This document shows positions 52,616 through 62,596 of a stretch of 64,000 nt of DNA, in pieces. Under the pieces are notes generated by a model, which was not told the DNA's origin, did not search any database, and saw only the letters and a list, made by a program, of their open reading frames with translations. Both the position numbers and the translations under genes were made by a program. Source of the stretch: Martinezella dioscoreae (lineage in GTDB: Bacteria > Pseudomonadota > Alphaproteobacteria > Rhizobiales > Rhizobiaceae); the NCBI RefSeq assembly GCF_009176305.1, contig NZ_BLAJ01000012.1:1-64000 (forward strand), given 5' to 3'. The number at the start of each line of letters is the position of its first letter. The first letter of the stretch is position 1.

Positions 52616-54754
52616 ATGTTCGATATCCATACCGTCGAAATCGAGTGGGCAGGCCGCCCGCTGAAGCTCGAAACCGGCAAGATTGCCCGCCAGGCCGACG
52701 GCGCCGTTGTCGCCACCTACGGCGAGACCGTCGTACTTGCGACCGTCGTTTCCGCCAAGGCGCCGAAGCCGGGCCAGGACTTCTTCCCGCTTACCGTCAA
52801 CTATCAGGAAAAGACCTACGCAGCCGGCAAGATCCCCGGCGGTTACTTCAAGCGCGAGGGACGTCCGAGCGAAAACGAAACGCTCGTTTCCCGCCTGATC
52901 GACCGCCCGATCCGCCCGCTCTTCCCGGAAGGCTACAAGAACGACACGCAGGTTGTGGTCACCGTCATCCAGCATGACCTCGAAAACGATCCGGACATCC
53001 TGTCCATGGTCGCGACCTCCGCAGCCCTAACGCTCTCCGGCATCCCGTTCATGGGCCCGATCGGCGGCGCCCGCGTCGGCTACATCAACGGGGAATACGT
53101 GCTGAACCCGCATCTCGACGAGATGGATGAATCGAGCCTCGACCTCGTCGTCGCCGGCACGCAGGAAGCCGTTCTCATGGTTGAGTCCGAAGCCAAGGAA
53201 CTGCCTGAAGACATCATGCTCGGCGCCGTCATGTTCGGTCACCGCGGCTTCCAGCCCGTCATCGACGCGATCATCAAGCTCGCCGAAGTCGCCGCCAAGG
53301 AGCCTCGCGACTTCCAGCCGGAAGACTATTCCGAGCTCGAAAAGGAAATGCTCGGTCTCGCCGAAGCGGAACTGCGCAACGCCTACAAGATCACGCAGAA
53401 GGCCGATCGCTACGCTGCCGTCGACGCCGTCAAGGCGAAGGTGAAGGCACACTTCCTGCCGGAAGAAGGCGAAGCCAAGTACACGGCCGAAGAAGTCGGC
53501 GCCATCTTCAAGCACCTGCAGGCGAAGATCGTTCGCTGGAACATCCTCGACACGTCGAGCCGCATCGACGGCCGCGATCTGCAGACGGTTCGCCCGATCC
53601 TCGCCGAAGTCGGCCTGCTGCCGCGCACGCACGGTTCTGCGCTCTTCACCCGCGGTGAGACGCAGGCGATCGTCGTTGCCACGCTCGGCACCGGCGAGGA
53701 CGAGCAGTATGTCGACAGCCTGACCGGCATGTACAAAGAAAACTTCATGCTGCACTACAACTTCCCGCCCTACTCGGTCGGCGAAACCGGTCGCATGGGT
53801 TCTCCGGGCCGCCGCGAGATCGGCCATGGCAAGCTCGCATGGCGCGCCATCCACCCGATGCTGCCGTCGGCGGAACAGTTCCCCTACACGCTGCGTGTCG
53901 TCTCCGAGATCACCGAGTCCAACGGCTCCTCCTCGATGGCGACCGTCTGCGGCACCTCGCTGGCGCTGATGGATGCCGGCGTGCCGCTGGCAAAGCCGGT
54001 TGCCGGCATCGCCATGGGCCTGATCAAGGAAGAAGAGCGCTTTGCCGTTCTCTCCGACATCCTGGGTGACGAAGACCACCTCGGCGACATGGACTTCAAG
54101 GTTGCCGGCACGGAAGCAGGCATCACCTCGCTTCAGATGGACATCAAGATCGACGGCATCACCGAAGAGATCATGAAGGTCGCCCTGAACCAGGCGAAGG
54201 GCGGCCGTCTGCACATCCTCGGCGAAATGGCCAAGGCCATCTCCGAGAGCCGCGGCCAGCTCGGCGAATTCGCACCGCGCATCGAAGTCATGAACATTCC
54301 GGTCGACAAGATCCGCGAAGTCATCGGCTCCGGCGGCAAGGTCATCCGCGAAATCGTCGAAAAGACCGGCGCCAAGATCAACATCGAGGACGACGGCACC
54401 GTCAAGATCGCCTCCTCCTCCGGCAAGGAAATCGAAGCGGCCCGCAAGTGGATCCACTCGATCGTCGCTGAGCCGGAAGTCGGTCAGATCTACGAAGGTA
54501 CGGTTGTGAAGACCGCCGACTTCGGCGCCTTCGTCAACTTCTTCGGCGCCCGTGACGGCCTCGTCCACATCTCGCAGCTCGCTTCCGAGCGCGTTGCCAA
54601 GACGCAGGACGTCGTCAAGGAAGGCGACAAGGTCTGGGTCAAGCTGCTCGGCTTCGACGAGCGCGGCAAGGTTCGCCTCTCCATGAAGGTCGTCGACCAG
54701 GCCACCGGCCAGGAAATCGTTGCCGAAAAGAAGAAGGACGACGCGGCCGAATAA
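52616..54754 (+). CDS. Polyribonucleotide nucleotidyltransferase
   Basis: Phosphorolytic 3' exoribonuclease, 712 residues, normal length. Two RNase PH domains (1-220; about 310-545) separated by a helical domain, then KH (about 552-610: [22 protein letters not shown]) and S1 (about 620-690: [31 protein letters not shown]). The ATG at 52616 has AAGGA upstream; an in-frame extension of 56 codons has no resemblance. The hairpin-rich leader suggests autoregulation. Confidence 0.97.
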   Translation: MFDIHTVEIEWAGRPLKLETGKIARQADGAVVATYGETVVLATVVSAKAPKPGQDFFPLTVNYQEKTYAAGKIPGGYFKREGRPSENETLVSRLIDRPIRPLFPEGYKNDTQVVVTVIQHDLENDPDILSMVATSAALTLSGIPFMGPIGGARVGYINGEYVLNPHLDEMDESSLDLVVAGTQEAVLMVESEAKELPEDIMLGAVMFGHRGFQPVIDAIIKLAEVAAKEPRDFQPEDYSELEKEMLGLAEAELRNAYKITQKADRYAAVDAVKAKVKAHFLPEEGEAKYTAEEVGAIFKHLQAKIVRWNILDTSSRIDGRDLQTVRPILAEVGLLPRTHGSALFTRGETQAIVVATLGTGEDEQYVDSLTGMYKENFMLHYNFPPYSVGETGRMGSPGRREIGHGKLAWRAIHPMLPSAEQFPYTLRVVSEITESNGSSSMATVCGTSLALMDAGVPLAKPVAGIAMGLIKEEERFAVLSDILGDEDHLGDMDFKVAGTEAGITSLQMDIKIDGITEEIMKVALNQAKGGRLHILGEMAKAISESRGQLGEFAPRIEVMNIPVDKIREVIGSGGKVIREIVEKTGAKINIEDDGTVKIASSSGKEIEAARKWIHSIVAEPEVGQIYEGTVVKTADFGAFVNFFGARDGLVHISQLASERVAKTQDVVKEGDKVWVKLLGFDERGKVRLSMKVVDQATGQEIVAEKKKDDAAE

Positions 54755-54777
54755 GCCGGCGCCTTCATCCAAGCTCC

Positions 54778-54807
54778 GGGGCGCGGGATCTTTTCCGCGC
54801 CCTTTTT
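54778..54807 (+). terminator. Intrinsic terminator after pnp
   Basis: GGGCGCGG and CCGCGCCC arms around a 9-base loop, then TTTTTAT, 24 bases after the stop. Confidence 0.88.
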
Positions 54808-54856
54808 ATATTGAACGCCCGTTGGTTTGGCTGGATCGTGGAAGCTGCGTGCCTGG

Positions 54857-54998
54857 CCCCTCACCCTAGCCCTCTCCCCGCACATTCGGGGCGAGGGGAC
54901 ATGACTGTGCTCGATAACGGCCTCCACACCAAGCGGCATGTTTTCCGGCTCTGTCGTCCCCTCTCCCCGTCCCAACGGGGAGAGGGTTAGGGTGAGGG
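54857..54998. repeat. Palindromic element with inverted ends (RPE-like)
   Basis: CCCTCACCCTAGCCCTCTCC (54858-54877) is mirrored by GGAGAGGGTTAGGGTGAGGG (54979-54998) with one mismatch; both copies extend inward with CCCCG/CGGGG. About 100 bases between hold a second smaller palindrome. The ends match the GGGGAGAGGGCTAGGGTGAGGGG of the 32.1-32.5 kb cluster. Confidence 0.82.
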
Positions 54999-55067
54999 AC
55001 AAGCCCAGAATACGACGATGGCGCACATCCGACAGACGAAACCCATTCCCATAACGAGACCACGCCC

Positions 55068-56084
55068 ATGAGCCGCGATGCCCTGAAGACCCTGTTTCAT
55101 CCCTTTGCCTCCGGCACCGTCGACGCGCCCGGCGAGGGTCAGCGGATCCTGTTCCTCGGCGCCGAGGCGGGCTTTGCGCTGCCGGAGGGATTTGCTGCCG
55201 AGCTTTCCGCCGTCCAGGGCTTCCGTCCCTTTTATCGCCAGCTGCAGGCGCAGCGCATCAACGTGACGCCGGAGATCGAAGGCGAAGGCTATGACGGCGC
55301 GCTCGTGCTTTGCGGTAAGCACAAGGGCGAAAACGAGGATCATATCGCCGAAGCCCTGACGCGCGTGAGAGAAGGCGGCCTCATCGTCGTTGCCGGCGGC
55401 AAGGAAGATGGCATCCAGCCGTTGCGCAAGCGCGTTGAGGCCTTCGGTCTTGCGATCGAGCACATGCCGAAATATCACGGCGTTGCCTTCTGGTTTACCC
55501 GCCCTGCCGATATCAAGCTGCTGACGGCGCAGCTCGCGAAGCCGGCGACGCTCGTCGACGACAGCTTCACCACAGCGCCCGGCATGTTCTCCCACGACCG
55601 TATCGACGCCGGTTCGGAGCTGCTTGCCTCCCGCCTGCCAACCGATTTTACCGGCGATGCTGCCGATTTCGGCGCCGGCTGGGGTTACCTCTCCGTCGAG
55701 CTGGCAATGAAGTCGCCGAGGATCGAACGCATCGACCTCTACGAGGCCCATTACGGCTCTCTGGAGGCCGCACGCGCCAATCTGCTGTCGCACTGCCCCA
55801 AGGTTGCCCAGCGCTTCTTCTGGCACGATCTGGCGAGCGAGCCGGTCAAGGACAAGTACGACCTGATCATCATGAACCCGCCCTTCCATGAAGGCCATGC
55901 CGCCGAACCTTCGCTCGGCCAGGCGATGATCAAGACCGCCGCTTCGGCATTGCGCGGTGGCGGACGGCTAATGCTGGTCGCCAATCGCGGCCTGCCCTAC
56001 GAACCAGTGCTGGCGGAGAATTTCAAGGAGTTCGGCGAGACCTGCCGCAACGCCCGCTACAAGGTGCTCTGGGCGAAGAAATAA
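55068..56084 (+). CDS. RsmC-like class I methyltransferase
   Basis: 338 residues. The N-terminal half is a degenerate Rossmann-like domain (about 1-165); the C-terminal half is the active one, with DFGAGWGYLSVELA (AdoMet motif I) and DLIIMNPPFHEG (NPPF motif for guanine-N2 methylation). The architecture and NPPF match RsmC/RlmG enzymes that make m2G in rRNA. RsmC or RlmG specificity is not decided. Preceded by the palindromic element. Confidence 0.88.
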   Translation: MSRDALKTLFHPFASGTVDAPGEGQRILFLGAEAGFALPEGFAAELSAVQGFRPFYRQLQAQRINVTPEIEGEGYDGALVLCGKHKGENEDHIAEALTRVREGGLIVVAGGKEDGIQPLRKRVEAFGLAIEHMPKYHGVAFWFTRPADIKLLTAQLAKPATLVDDSFTTAPGMFSHDRIDAGSELLASRLPTDFTGDAADFGAGWGYLSVELAMKSPRIERIDLYEAHYGSLEAARANLLSHCPKVAQRFFWHDLASEPVKDKYDLIIMNPPFHEGHAAEPSLGQAMIKTAASALRGGGRLMLVANRGLPYEPVLAENFKEFGETCRNARYKVLWAKK

Positions 56085-56126
56085 GGAATGATGGCGGTCA
56101 GATGGCCGCCATTTTTTGAGCGGGGC

Positions 56127-56708
56127 TCAGGGGCTTCGTTTCGACGCTCTTGCGGCCCATTCGCGGTTCAGCACGGCGTAGATGCATTCGTCGCCCCATA
56201 TACCGTTGAAGCGATCATTCTCGATCAGAAGCGCCTCGCGGCGCAGGCCGAGCCGTTCGACGACACCGACCGAGCCGGCATTTTTCGCATCCAGCCGTGC
56301 AAAGATCCGGTGGAAGCCGAATTTTTCGAAACCGAGGGTAATCATGGCTTCCGCCGCCTCGGTGGCATAACCCTTCCTGGCATAGGCTGGGTTGGAGGTA
56401 TAGCCGAGCTCGGCCTGAAGTGCGACCTTGCTTGCGAATGTCAGGCTAACGTCACCCACCAAAGCGCCATCCTCCCGCCGTATGACAGCGCATAACAGCG
56501 TATCTCCGTCCTCGGAGAAAGGGGAGCTCAGGCGGATATCGAAACGCTCTCGCAAGACCTCAAGCGAAGGTGGATCGCGGTAGAGGAAACGATATATCTC
56601 CGGCAGGGAGCGGTAGGCGCTGTAGGCGGCAAAATCCTCCGGCACAAAGCGGCGAAGGATAAGACGACCGGTCGATGCCAAAGGTTCTGCGTCGTCGATG
56701 GACGTCAT
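56127..56708 (-). CDS. GNAT-family acetyltransferase (RimJ/RimL-like)
   Basis: 193 residues. RLILRRFVPEDFAAY opens the family; ELGYTSNPAYARKGYATEAAEAM holds the acetyl-CoA motif with RKGYAT, and NAGSVGVVERLGLRRE is the typical RimJ/L ending. ATG at 56708 has AGAGGA upstream. It is 76 bases downstream of fabI on the same strand, separated by a hairpin. Confidence 0.85.
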   Translation of the reverse strand: MTSIDDAEPLASTGRLILRRFVPEDFAAYSAYRSLPEIYRFLYRDPPSLEVLRERFDIRLSSPFSEDGDTLLCAVIRREDGALVGDVSLTFASKVALQAELGYTSNPAYARKGYATEAAEAMITLGFEKFGFHRIFARLDAKNAGSVGVVERLGLRREALLIENDRFNGIWGDECIYAVLNREWAARASKRSP

Positions 56709-56741
56709 CGGGAATCCTCTGAAAGGATATCCGGAAATTGA

Positions 56742-56765
56742 TCCTCCCGGCCAAAACCGGGAGGA
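56742..56765 (-). terminator. Hairpin after fabI
   Basis: TCCTCCCGG and CCGGGAGGA, a perfect 9-bp stem with a 6-base loop, 20 bases beyond the fabI stop. Weak T content on the leftward side, so it may be a partial terminator. Confidence 0.5.
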
Positions 56766-56784
56766 CACGACTGAGATCGAAGGC

Positions 56785-57591
56785 TTACTCCGTGTCTGCG
56801 CTTGACAGCGTTTCCAGCGTTGGCATCGAGGTGATGTTATAGCCGGCATCCACAAAATGGACTTCGCCAGTCACGCCTGCTGCCAGATCCGACAGGAGGT
56901 AGAGCGACGACGAGCCGACCTGATCGATGGTGACGGACTTGCGCAGCGGCGCGTTGCGCTGGTTCCAAGAGAGGATGGCGCGGGCGTCGGAAATGCCGGC
57001 GCCGGCGAGCGTGCGGATCGGACCGGCGGAAACGGCGTTGACGCGAATGCCGCGCGGGCCGTAGTCCGCAGCGAGATAGCGGACGGAAGCCTCGAGTGCC
57101 GCCTTGGCGACGCCCATGACGTTGTAGTTCGGGATCACGCGCGTCGAACCATTATAGGTCAGCGTCAGCATGCTGCCGCCTTCCGTCATCAGTTCGGCGG
57201 CACGCTTGGCAACCTCAGTGAAGGAGAAGCAAGAAATCACCATCGTGCGGGTGAAATTCTCCCGCGTGGTGTTGGCATAGAGCCCCTTCAGCTCGTTCTT
57301 GTCGGAAAAGCCGATGGCGTGGACGATGAAATCCAGCTTGCCCCAGCGCTCCTTGATGGCGTCGAAGACGGCATCGACCGAAGCGAGATCCTCGACATCG
57401 CAAGGCAGTAGGAAATCCGAGCCGACTTCGGCTGCGAGCGGCTTGACGCGCTTGCCGAGCGCTTCGCCCTGAAAGGTGAAAGCCAGTTCAGCGCCTTCGG
57501 CGGCCAGTGCCTTTGAAATACCCCAGGCAATCGAATGGTTGTTTGCGACGCCCATGATGAGGCCGCGCTTACCCTGCATAATTCCCGTCAT
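56785..57591 (-). CDS. Enoyl-ACP reductase (NADH) FabI
   Basis: Last reductive step of each fatty-acid elongation cycle. 268 residues, short-chain dehydrogenase fold. GVANNHSIAWGISKALA is the nucleotide-binding motif of FabI, and YNVMGVAKAALE holds the Tyr-x6-Lys catalytic pair. The C-terminus YNITSMPT is also typical. The ATG at 57591 is five bases after the fabB stop, completing the fabA-fabB-fabI operon. Confidence 0.94.
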   Translation of the reverse strand: MTGIMQGKRGLIMGVANNHSIAWGISKALAAEGAELAFTFQGEALGKRVKPLAAEVGSDFLLPCDVEDLASVDAVFDAIKERWGKLDFIVHAIGFSDKNELKGLYANTTRENFTRTMVISCFSFTEVAKRAAELMTEGGSMLTLTYNGSTRVIPNYNVMGVAKAALEASVRYLAADYGPRGIRVNAVSAGPIRTLAGAGISDARAILSWNQRNAPLRKSVTIDQVGSSSLYLLSDLAAGVTGEVHFVDAGYNITSMPTLETLSSADTE

Positions 57592-57595
57592 TGCC

Positions 57596-58819
57596 TTATC
57601 CGTTATAGCGCTGGAATACGAGCGTGGCGTTGGTGCCGCCGAAGCCGAAGGAGTTCGAAAGAGCGATATCGAACTTGGCATTGTCGATACGCTTGCGCAC
57701 GATCGGCACGCCTTCGAATTCCGGATCGAGTTCGGTGATATGGGCGCTTTCGCCGATGAAGCGCTCCTGCATCATCAGGATCGAGTAGATCGATTCCTGA
57801 ACGCCCGCTGCGCCGAGCGAATGGCCCGTCAGCGACTTGGTCGACTGGATCGGCGGGATCTTGTCGCCGAAGACTTCGCGGATCGCGCCGATTTCCTTGC
57901 TGTCGCCCACCGGCGTCGATGTGCCGTGGGTGTTGATGTAGTCGATATCGCCCTTCACGGTGGCGAGCGCCTGGCGCATGCAGCGCACGGCACCTTCGCC
58001 TGACGGCGCGACCATGTCGTAACCGTCCGAGGTAGCGCCGTAGCCGATGATTTCGGCATAGATCTTGGCGCCGCGTGCCTTGGCATGCTCAAGCTCTTCC
58101 AGAACCAGCACGCCGGCGCCGCCGGCGATGACGAAGCCGTCACGCTTGGCGTCATAGGCGCGCGAGGCGGTTTCCGGATGGTTCTCATTGAAGTCCGACG
58201 ACATGGCGCCCATGGCGTCGAAGAGGTTCGACATGGTCCAGTCGAGATCCTCGTGGCCGCCGGCGAACATGACGTCCTGCTTGCCCCACTGGATCATTTC
58301 GGCAGCATTGCCGATGCAGTGCGCCGAGGTCGAGCAGGCAGACGAGATGGAGTAATTGACGCCGTGGATCTTGAACCAAGTCGCAAGCGTGGCCGAGGCC
58401 GTCGACGACATCGACTTTGGCACGGCGAAGGGGCCGATGCGCTTCGGGCTGTTGTTCTTGCGGGTGATGTCGGCAGCTTCGATCAGCGTGCGCGTCGACG
58501 GGCCGCCGGAGCCCATGATGATGCCGGTGCGCTCGTTGGTGATATCGCTTTCCTCAAGGCCGCTATCGGCGATCGCCTGCTTCATGGCGACGTGGTTCCA
58601 GGCACCGCCCTGCGACAGGAAGCGCATGGCGCGGCGATCCACCAGGTCGGTCGTATCGATCTTAGGCGCGCCCCAGACCTGGCACTTGAAACCGTGCTCG
58701 GCGAAATCGGGGGAGAAGGAAATACCGGATTTGGCGTCGCGCAGCGAGGCGGTCACTTCTTGAGCATTGTTTCCAATCGAAGAGACAATACCCAGACCCG
58801 TAACAACTACCCGTCTCAT
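57596..58819 (-). CDS. Beta-ketoacyl-ACP synthase I FabB
   Basis: Elongates unsaturated acyl chains. 407 residues. Thiolase fold with nucleophile Cys162 in SSACSTSAH, the first His in [11 protein letters not shown] and the second in TGHSLGAAG, and the C-terminal [13 protein letters not shown] 58819 is preceded by AAAAGG. It works with FabA in anaerobic unsaturated fatty-acid synthesis and is in the same operon. Confidence 0.95.
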   Translation of the reverse strand: MRRVVVTGLGIVSSIGNNAQEVTASLRDAKSGISFSPDFAEHGFKCQVWGAPKIDTTDLVDRRAMRFLSQGGAWNHVAMKQAIADSGLEESDITNERTGIIMGSGGPSTRTLIEAADITRKNNSPKRIGPFAVPKSMSSTASATLATWFKIHGVNYSISSACSTSAHCIGNAAEMIQWGKQDVMFAGGHEDLDWTMSNLFDAMGAMSSDFNENHPETASRAYDAKRDGFVIAGGAGVLVLEELEHAKARGAKIYAEIIGYGATSDGYDMVAPSGEGAVRCMRQALATVKGDIDYINTHGTSTPVGDSKEIGAIREVFGDKIPPIQSTKSLTGHSLGAAGVQESIYSILMMQERFIGESAHITELDPEFEGVPIVRKRIDNAKFDIALSNSFGFGGTNATLVFQRYNG

Positions 58820-58872
58820 GTCGATGACCTTTTCTAAAACATCTGTCTTTGTGGAGGCGGCGGTGCCGCAGT

Positions 58873-59388
58873 TCAGGCAACCTTGTCCTTGGACAGGCCC
58901 ACGCGCAGGTCCGTCGCCTGATAAATGGTCTCGCCATCGGCCTTCAGCCAGCCGTCGGCGGTGCCGAGGACGAGGCGGCCGCGCATGACGCGCTTGAAGT
59001 CGATGCCGTATTCGAGAAGCTTCGTGTCCGGACGAACCATGCCCTTGAACTTCACTTCGCCAGTGGAAAGCGCCATGCCGCGGCCGGGCTCGCCGAGCCA
59101 GCCGAGGAAGAAGCCGGTCAGCTGCCACATGCCGTCGAGGCCGAGGCAGCCCGGCATGATGGGATTGCCGGCAAAATGGCAGGGGAAGTACCAATCATCG
59201 GGACGCACGTCGTATTCGGCGCGAATATAGCCTTTGTCGAAGGCTCCGCCCGTTTCGGAAATATCTGTAATGCGATGGACCATCAGCATCGGTGGCAGGG
59301 GAAGCTGTGCGTTGCCCGGGCCGAACAGTTCGCCGCGGCCACAGGACAGGATTTCCTCGTAATTGAAGCTGGATTGTCTCGTCGTCAT
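58873..59388 (-). CDS. 3-hydroxydecanoyl-ACP dehydratase/isomerase FabA
   Basis: Dehydrates the 10-carbon intermediate and isomerises it to the cis-3 form, the branch point for unsaturated fatty acids. 171 residues, hotdog fold. His71 in [11 protein letters not shown] and Asp85 in GCLGLDG are the catalytic pair. First gene of the leftward fab operon, divergent from irr. Confidence 0.96.
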   Translation of the reverse strand: MTTRQSSFNYEEILSCGRGELFGPGNAQLPLPPMLMVHRITDISETGGAFDKGYIRAEYDVRPDDWYFPCHFAGNPIMPGCLGLDGMWQLTGFFLGWLGEPGRGMALSTGEVKFKGMVRPDTKLLEYGIDFKRVMRGRLVLGTADGWLKADGETIYQATDLRVGLSKDKVA

Positions 59389-59685
59389 AAAAATTCCGTT
59401 TCCCCCGCATGAATGCCGATGGATGTGAAGCTTTAGTGCAAGATCGACAGAAAATGAAGCGTAACCATCACACTCTCATTCAGCCGTTCGATCGAACACA
59501 GTAGCTCCTATGTGGTGGTCGCATACAGGAACGCCAGAGCTGCTACCAGTGCCAAATGCGGCAAAAGCCCGATTTTTCCGGCTTTTGAGCACCTTCCCAC
59601 CCCATGGAAACTATTGAAAGCAATCAAGGCAAAAGTTATATGGCTTAGTAAAGAATTATAGAGATCAGGAATCCGGAGTCCCTGA
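59389..59685. other. Divergent fabA-irr promoter region
   Basis: About 297 bases with no gene. It has an inverted repeat CAAAAGCC/GGCTTTTG (59562-59569, 59580-59587) and the irr promoter listed separately. I looked for an iron-control element of the form TTTAGAA-N3-TTCTAAA and found none that is convincing. Confidence 0.5.
59614..59642 (+). promoter_or_regulatory. Sigma-70 promoter of irr
   Basis: TTGAAA at 59614-59619 and TATATG at 59637-59642 with exactly 17 bases between. Transcription would begin at about 59650, leaving a 5' leader of some 36 bases. Confidence 0.6.
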
Positions 59686-60108
59686 ATGGCGGAAGAAGCC
59701 GAAATCGCGATCGAAACCAGGCTGCGCAATGTCGGCCTGAGACCGACCCGACAGCGGATCGCACTGGGAGACCTCCTCTTCGCCAAGGGCGACCGGCATC
59801 TGACGGTGGAAGAACTGCACGAGGAAGCCGTTGCCGCCGGCGTTCCGGTTTCGCTCGCGACCGTCTACAACACGCTGCATCAATTTACCGAGGCGGGCCT
59901 GATCCGCGTGCTCGCCGTCGAAAGCACCAAGACTTACTTCGACACCAACGTCTCCGACCACCATCACTTTTTCGTGGAAGGCCACAACGAAGTGCTGGAT
60001 ATCCCGATCAGCAACCTGACGATCGACAATCTGCCCGAACCGCCGCAGGGCATGGAAATCGCCCATGTCGACGTGGTGATCCGCCTGCGCCGTAAGCAGA
60101 GGCAATAG
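59686..60108 (+). CDS. Iron response regulator Irr (Fur superfamily)
   Basis: 140-residue regulator that in rhizobia represses iron-using genes when iron (haem) is scarce. Winged helix about 15-75 with GLRPTRQRIALGDLLF and SLATVYNTLHQF; metal/haem site in NVSDHHHFFVEGHNEVLDI. It lacks the N-terminal haem regulatory motif of Bradyrhizobium Irr, as in Rhizobium leguminosarum. Divergent from the fab operon, the conserved rhizobial location. Confidence 0.95.
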   Translation: MAEEAEIAIETRLRNVGLRPTRQRIALGDLLFAKGDRHLTVEELHEEAVAAGVPVSLATVYNTLHQFTEAGLIRVLAVESTKTYFDTNVSDHHHFFVEGHNEVLDIPISNLTIDNLPEPPQGMEIAHVDVVIRLRRKQRQ

Positions 60109-60170
60109 GAAATAGAATTGTTTCATAGCGTCCCGCTATTGCCCACTGCCTAATTCCTGATGCCTCGCGT

Positions 60171-60806
60171 CTACATCACATCGTCCGGATGCCGGCCTGG
60201 CTTGTGGTGATAGGTCGGAAAGGTCCAGCCGAACCAGAGCGCGCCGCCGCGCACCGCGAAGGCCGCGATCACGCCCAATCCCGCAGAGACATAAAGCGGC
60301 AGCGTCGTCGCATTGGCGGCGGTGAAGACGCCGGCGCCGACGATTGAGGCCGTCACATAGATTTCCGGGCGCAGCAGGACCGAAGGTTCATTCGCAAGCA
60401 GATCGCGCAGGATGCCGCCGAAGGTTGCCGTCAGCGCGCCGGTGACGATCGCAACGGTGGGCGAGCCCGTGGCTGCCATACCCTTGGCCGCTCCCATCAC
60501 GCAGTAGGCCGATAGCCCCACGGCATCGAGCCAGATGAGCAGCCGATAGCGCGATTCGAAGAGATGAGCGGTGAAGAAGACCAGAACGCCGACCATGGCG
60601 CAGATGATGATATAGGTCGGGTTCAGCACCCAGAAGACCGGCACCCGGCCCAGAACGATATCGCGCAACGTGCCGCCGCCGATACCGGTGACGGCCGCCA
60701 GGAACAGGAAGCCGATCAGATCGAGCTGCTTGCGCGAAGCCGCGAGCGCGCCGGTTGCGGCAAAAAGGGCGACGCCGGCATAATCAAGAAACGAGAGAAG
60801 CGACAT
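60171..60806 (-). CDS. TRIC-like (UPF0126/YicG) cation channel protein
   Basis: 211-residue membrane protein with about seven helices arranged as two repeats. Each repeat has a glycine-rich motif: GIGGGTLRDIVLG and FGGILRDLLANEP, the signature of the trimeric intracellular cation channel family. ATG at 60806 has GGAG upstream. The transported ion is not known. Confidence 0.88.
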   Translation of the reverse strand: MSLLSFLDYAGVALFAATGALAASRKQLDLIGFLFLAAVTGIGGGTLRDIVLGRVPVFWVLNPTYIIICAMVGVLVFFTAHLFESRYRLLIWLDAVGLSAYCVMGAAKGMAATGSPTVAIVTGALTATFGGILRDLLANEPSVLLRPEIYVTASIVGAGVFTAANATTLPLYVSAGLGVIAAFAVRGGALWFGWTFPTYHHKPGRHPDDVM

Positions 60807-60946
60807 CGAAAACTCCAACGGGAGGCCGGCAATTTTTCCGAAATGAATCACGACGGCAAGGGCCGCGCAAGCAGGCGCGTGCAAAGATGTCGCAGCGGCT
60901 GCGGTTGCTATCGTGGCCGTAACGGCGCTTCGAAAAGGAATCCCCC

Positions 60947-61426
60947 GTGAAATCCCTGCTGATCGTAATCCTCAACCTCTTCGCTCTCGTGATCATGCCT
61001 GCCGTGGCCGAGGCGCAGCAATCGATCCTGCAGGACCCCGTGGCCTTCGAGAAGGATCACTTCACCAAAAGCTGCGACGGCCAGGTGAGCTTCGGCGATC
61101 ATTTCGCTACCCAGCAGGACATCAACAACGACAAGCTGATGGATATCGTCATTAATGAGGGCGAGATCACCTGCAAGGGCGAAAAAGGCCCCTACTGCAC
61201 GGACGAAGGCTGCCCCTACAATTTCTACGTCCAAGTGGCCGAGGGCGGCTATCTGCTCGTCGCCACGGCGAAGATCTACGGCTACGATTTCATCCAGCGT
61301 TTCGGCAACATGGTGCTGGTCATGAAAATGCATCCGCGCTTCTGCGACCGCAAGGATGGCGAAGCCGCTTGCGAAATCACCGTCAGGGTGCGTGGCGTCA
61401 AATTCGTCACCATATCTCAGAAATAG
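60947..61426 (+). CDS. Exported hypothetical protein, 159 aa
   Basis: Signal peptide 1-23 (LIVILNLFALVIMPAVAEA) followed by a soluble domain with six cysteines (for example CDGQVSFGD, CKGEKGPYC, CDRKDGEAAC), which would form disulfides in the periplasm. The GTG start at 60947 is preceded by AAGGA. I do not recognise a named family. Divergent from the TRIC-like gene. Confidence 0.7.
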   Translation: MKSLLIVILNLFALVIMPAVAEAQQSILQDPVAFEKDHFTKSCDGQVSFGDHFATQQDINNDKLMDIVINEGEITCKGEKGPYCTDEGCPYNFYVQVAEGGYLLVATAKIYGYDFIQRFGNMVLVMKMHPRFCDRKDGEAACEITVRVRGVKFVTISQK

Positions 61427-61487
61427 AATTTGCGGTGCGTGCACGTCATTCGGCCCGGACATGTGGCGACGGTCCGGCCACATAATA

Positions 61488-62279
61488 TTATGGTCCGGGA
61501 TAGATTGCCGAGGTCCGGCCGACCGCGTAATAGCCGACCAGACCGACCCATTCGCGCAGGCCCGTCGCCAGCAGTTGGGCATTGCGTGATGGCTGGGTAA
61601 AATCGAGGCCGAGGCTTTCCTTGCCGGTGCTGCGATAATCGACCGGCCAAGGCACGACATCGATGCCCTGTTTGCGGAAGATGCCCATCGAGCGCGGCAT
61701 ATGGAAGCCCGAGGTGATGAGCAGGCAATTCGAAAGACCGTTCTGCGCCAGCAGCTCCTTCGTATTGACCGCATTCTCAAAGGTTGTGCGTGAAGTCTTG
61801 TCCTCGACCATGCGGCTTGTCGGAATGCCGAGTGCAGTGAAGAAGCGTTCGGAAATCACGGCATCGCCCTCATAGGTGCCGCCGATCGAGCCATCGCCGC
61901 CCGAGATCACGATGCGTGACTGCGGGTATTTCTGCGCGAGACGCAGCGCTTCTATCAGCCGATCGCCGGCCGAATCAAGCTCATAGCCGCCGCGCGCCGT
62001 CGTCACTTCGTTTTGCGTGGCGCCGCCCAGAACGATCATGCATTTGAGATCGGCGGGATCGGCTGCGGGGTGCGGAAAACGCTCTTCCAGCGTCTGAACA
62101 ACATAAGCGCCGGCCGTCGTATACAGCGAGACGAACAGGATCAGCGCCGACAAGAGCGCCGAGGTGATGACGGTAGCGCGCCAGCGCAGCAGTGCGGCGA
62201 TAAATGCCAGCAGGACAAACAGGAAGGCCAGCGACAGCGGCTGACCGAAAATCCAGACAAGTTTCGAAAAAACGAACAC
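61488..62279 (-). CDS. DUF218/YdcF-family membrane protein (ElyC-like)
   Basis: 263 residues. Two N-terminal helices (about 10-58) anchor the protein. The DUF218 domain follows: CMIVLGGATQNEV, SRIVISGGDGSIGGTYEGDAV and the later LLITSGFHMPRSMGIFRK. ElyC and SanA of this family act in envelope integrity and lipid-carrier metabolism; the role here is inferred. Start is GTG at 62279 with AAGGATG upstream. Confidence 0.85.
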   Translation of the reverse strand: MFVFSKLVWIFGQPLSLAFLFVLLAFIAALLRWRATVITSALLSALILFVSLYTTAGAYVVQTLEERFPHPAADPADLKCMIVLGGATQNEVTTARGGYELDSAGDRLIEALRLAQKYPQSRIVISGGDGSIGGTYEGDAVISERFFTALGIPTSRMVEDKTSRTTFENAVNTKELLAQNGLSNCLLITSGFHMPRSMGIFRKQGIDVVPWPVDYRSTGKESLGLDFTQPSRNAQLLATGLREWVGLVGYYAVGRTSAIYPGP

Positions 62280-62284
62280 GGCAC

Positions 62285-62596
62285 ATCCTTACGCTTGTCG
62301 GTAAAACGATTCGTTTTCCTCCCTAGCAGATTTTGTGCGCTGCAATGTGGCTATTTCGCTCGCCGCGCCGTCGGGCGGTCACCGCAATTTCCCCTTTACC
62401 GGGTCAAAATTCAAATGGGCTGCTTTTTCAGTCAGTTGCAAGGCATTCAGCGGCCCTTTACTATCGCGTCGAGGTATACCAGTCAGCTCGAAAAGTGCTT
62501 GAATTCCTTTATGTTGATTAAAGAAATGAATCGCGCTTGGGTCGCGATTATCTTCCTCCGTCGATTCGATTATTGGACTAAAAGCAGCCCCTACCA
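62285..62596. other. Intergenic, AT-richer region
   Basis: About 310 bases with short frames only. Base composition is lower in GC than its left neighbours (for example around 62490-62570). It marks the left part of an accessory-looking block that reaches to 63.6 kb. Confidence 0.4.

Noticed and set aside
53027-54772. Minus-strand open frame of 581 codons opposite pnp
   Set aside because: Shadow of pnp, with no recognisable protein motifs or ribosome site.
59389-59685. Iron-control element or Irr autoregulation site
   Set aside because: No sequence close to the TTTAGAA-N3-TTCTAAA form could be found.
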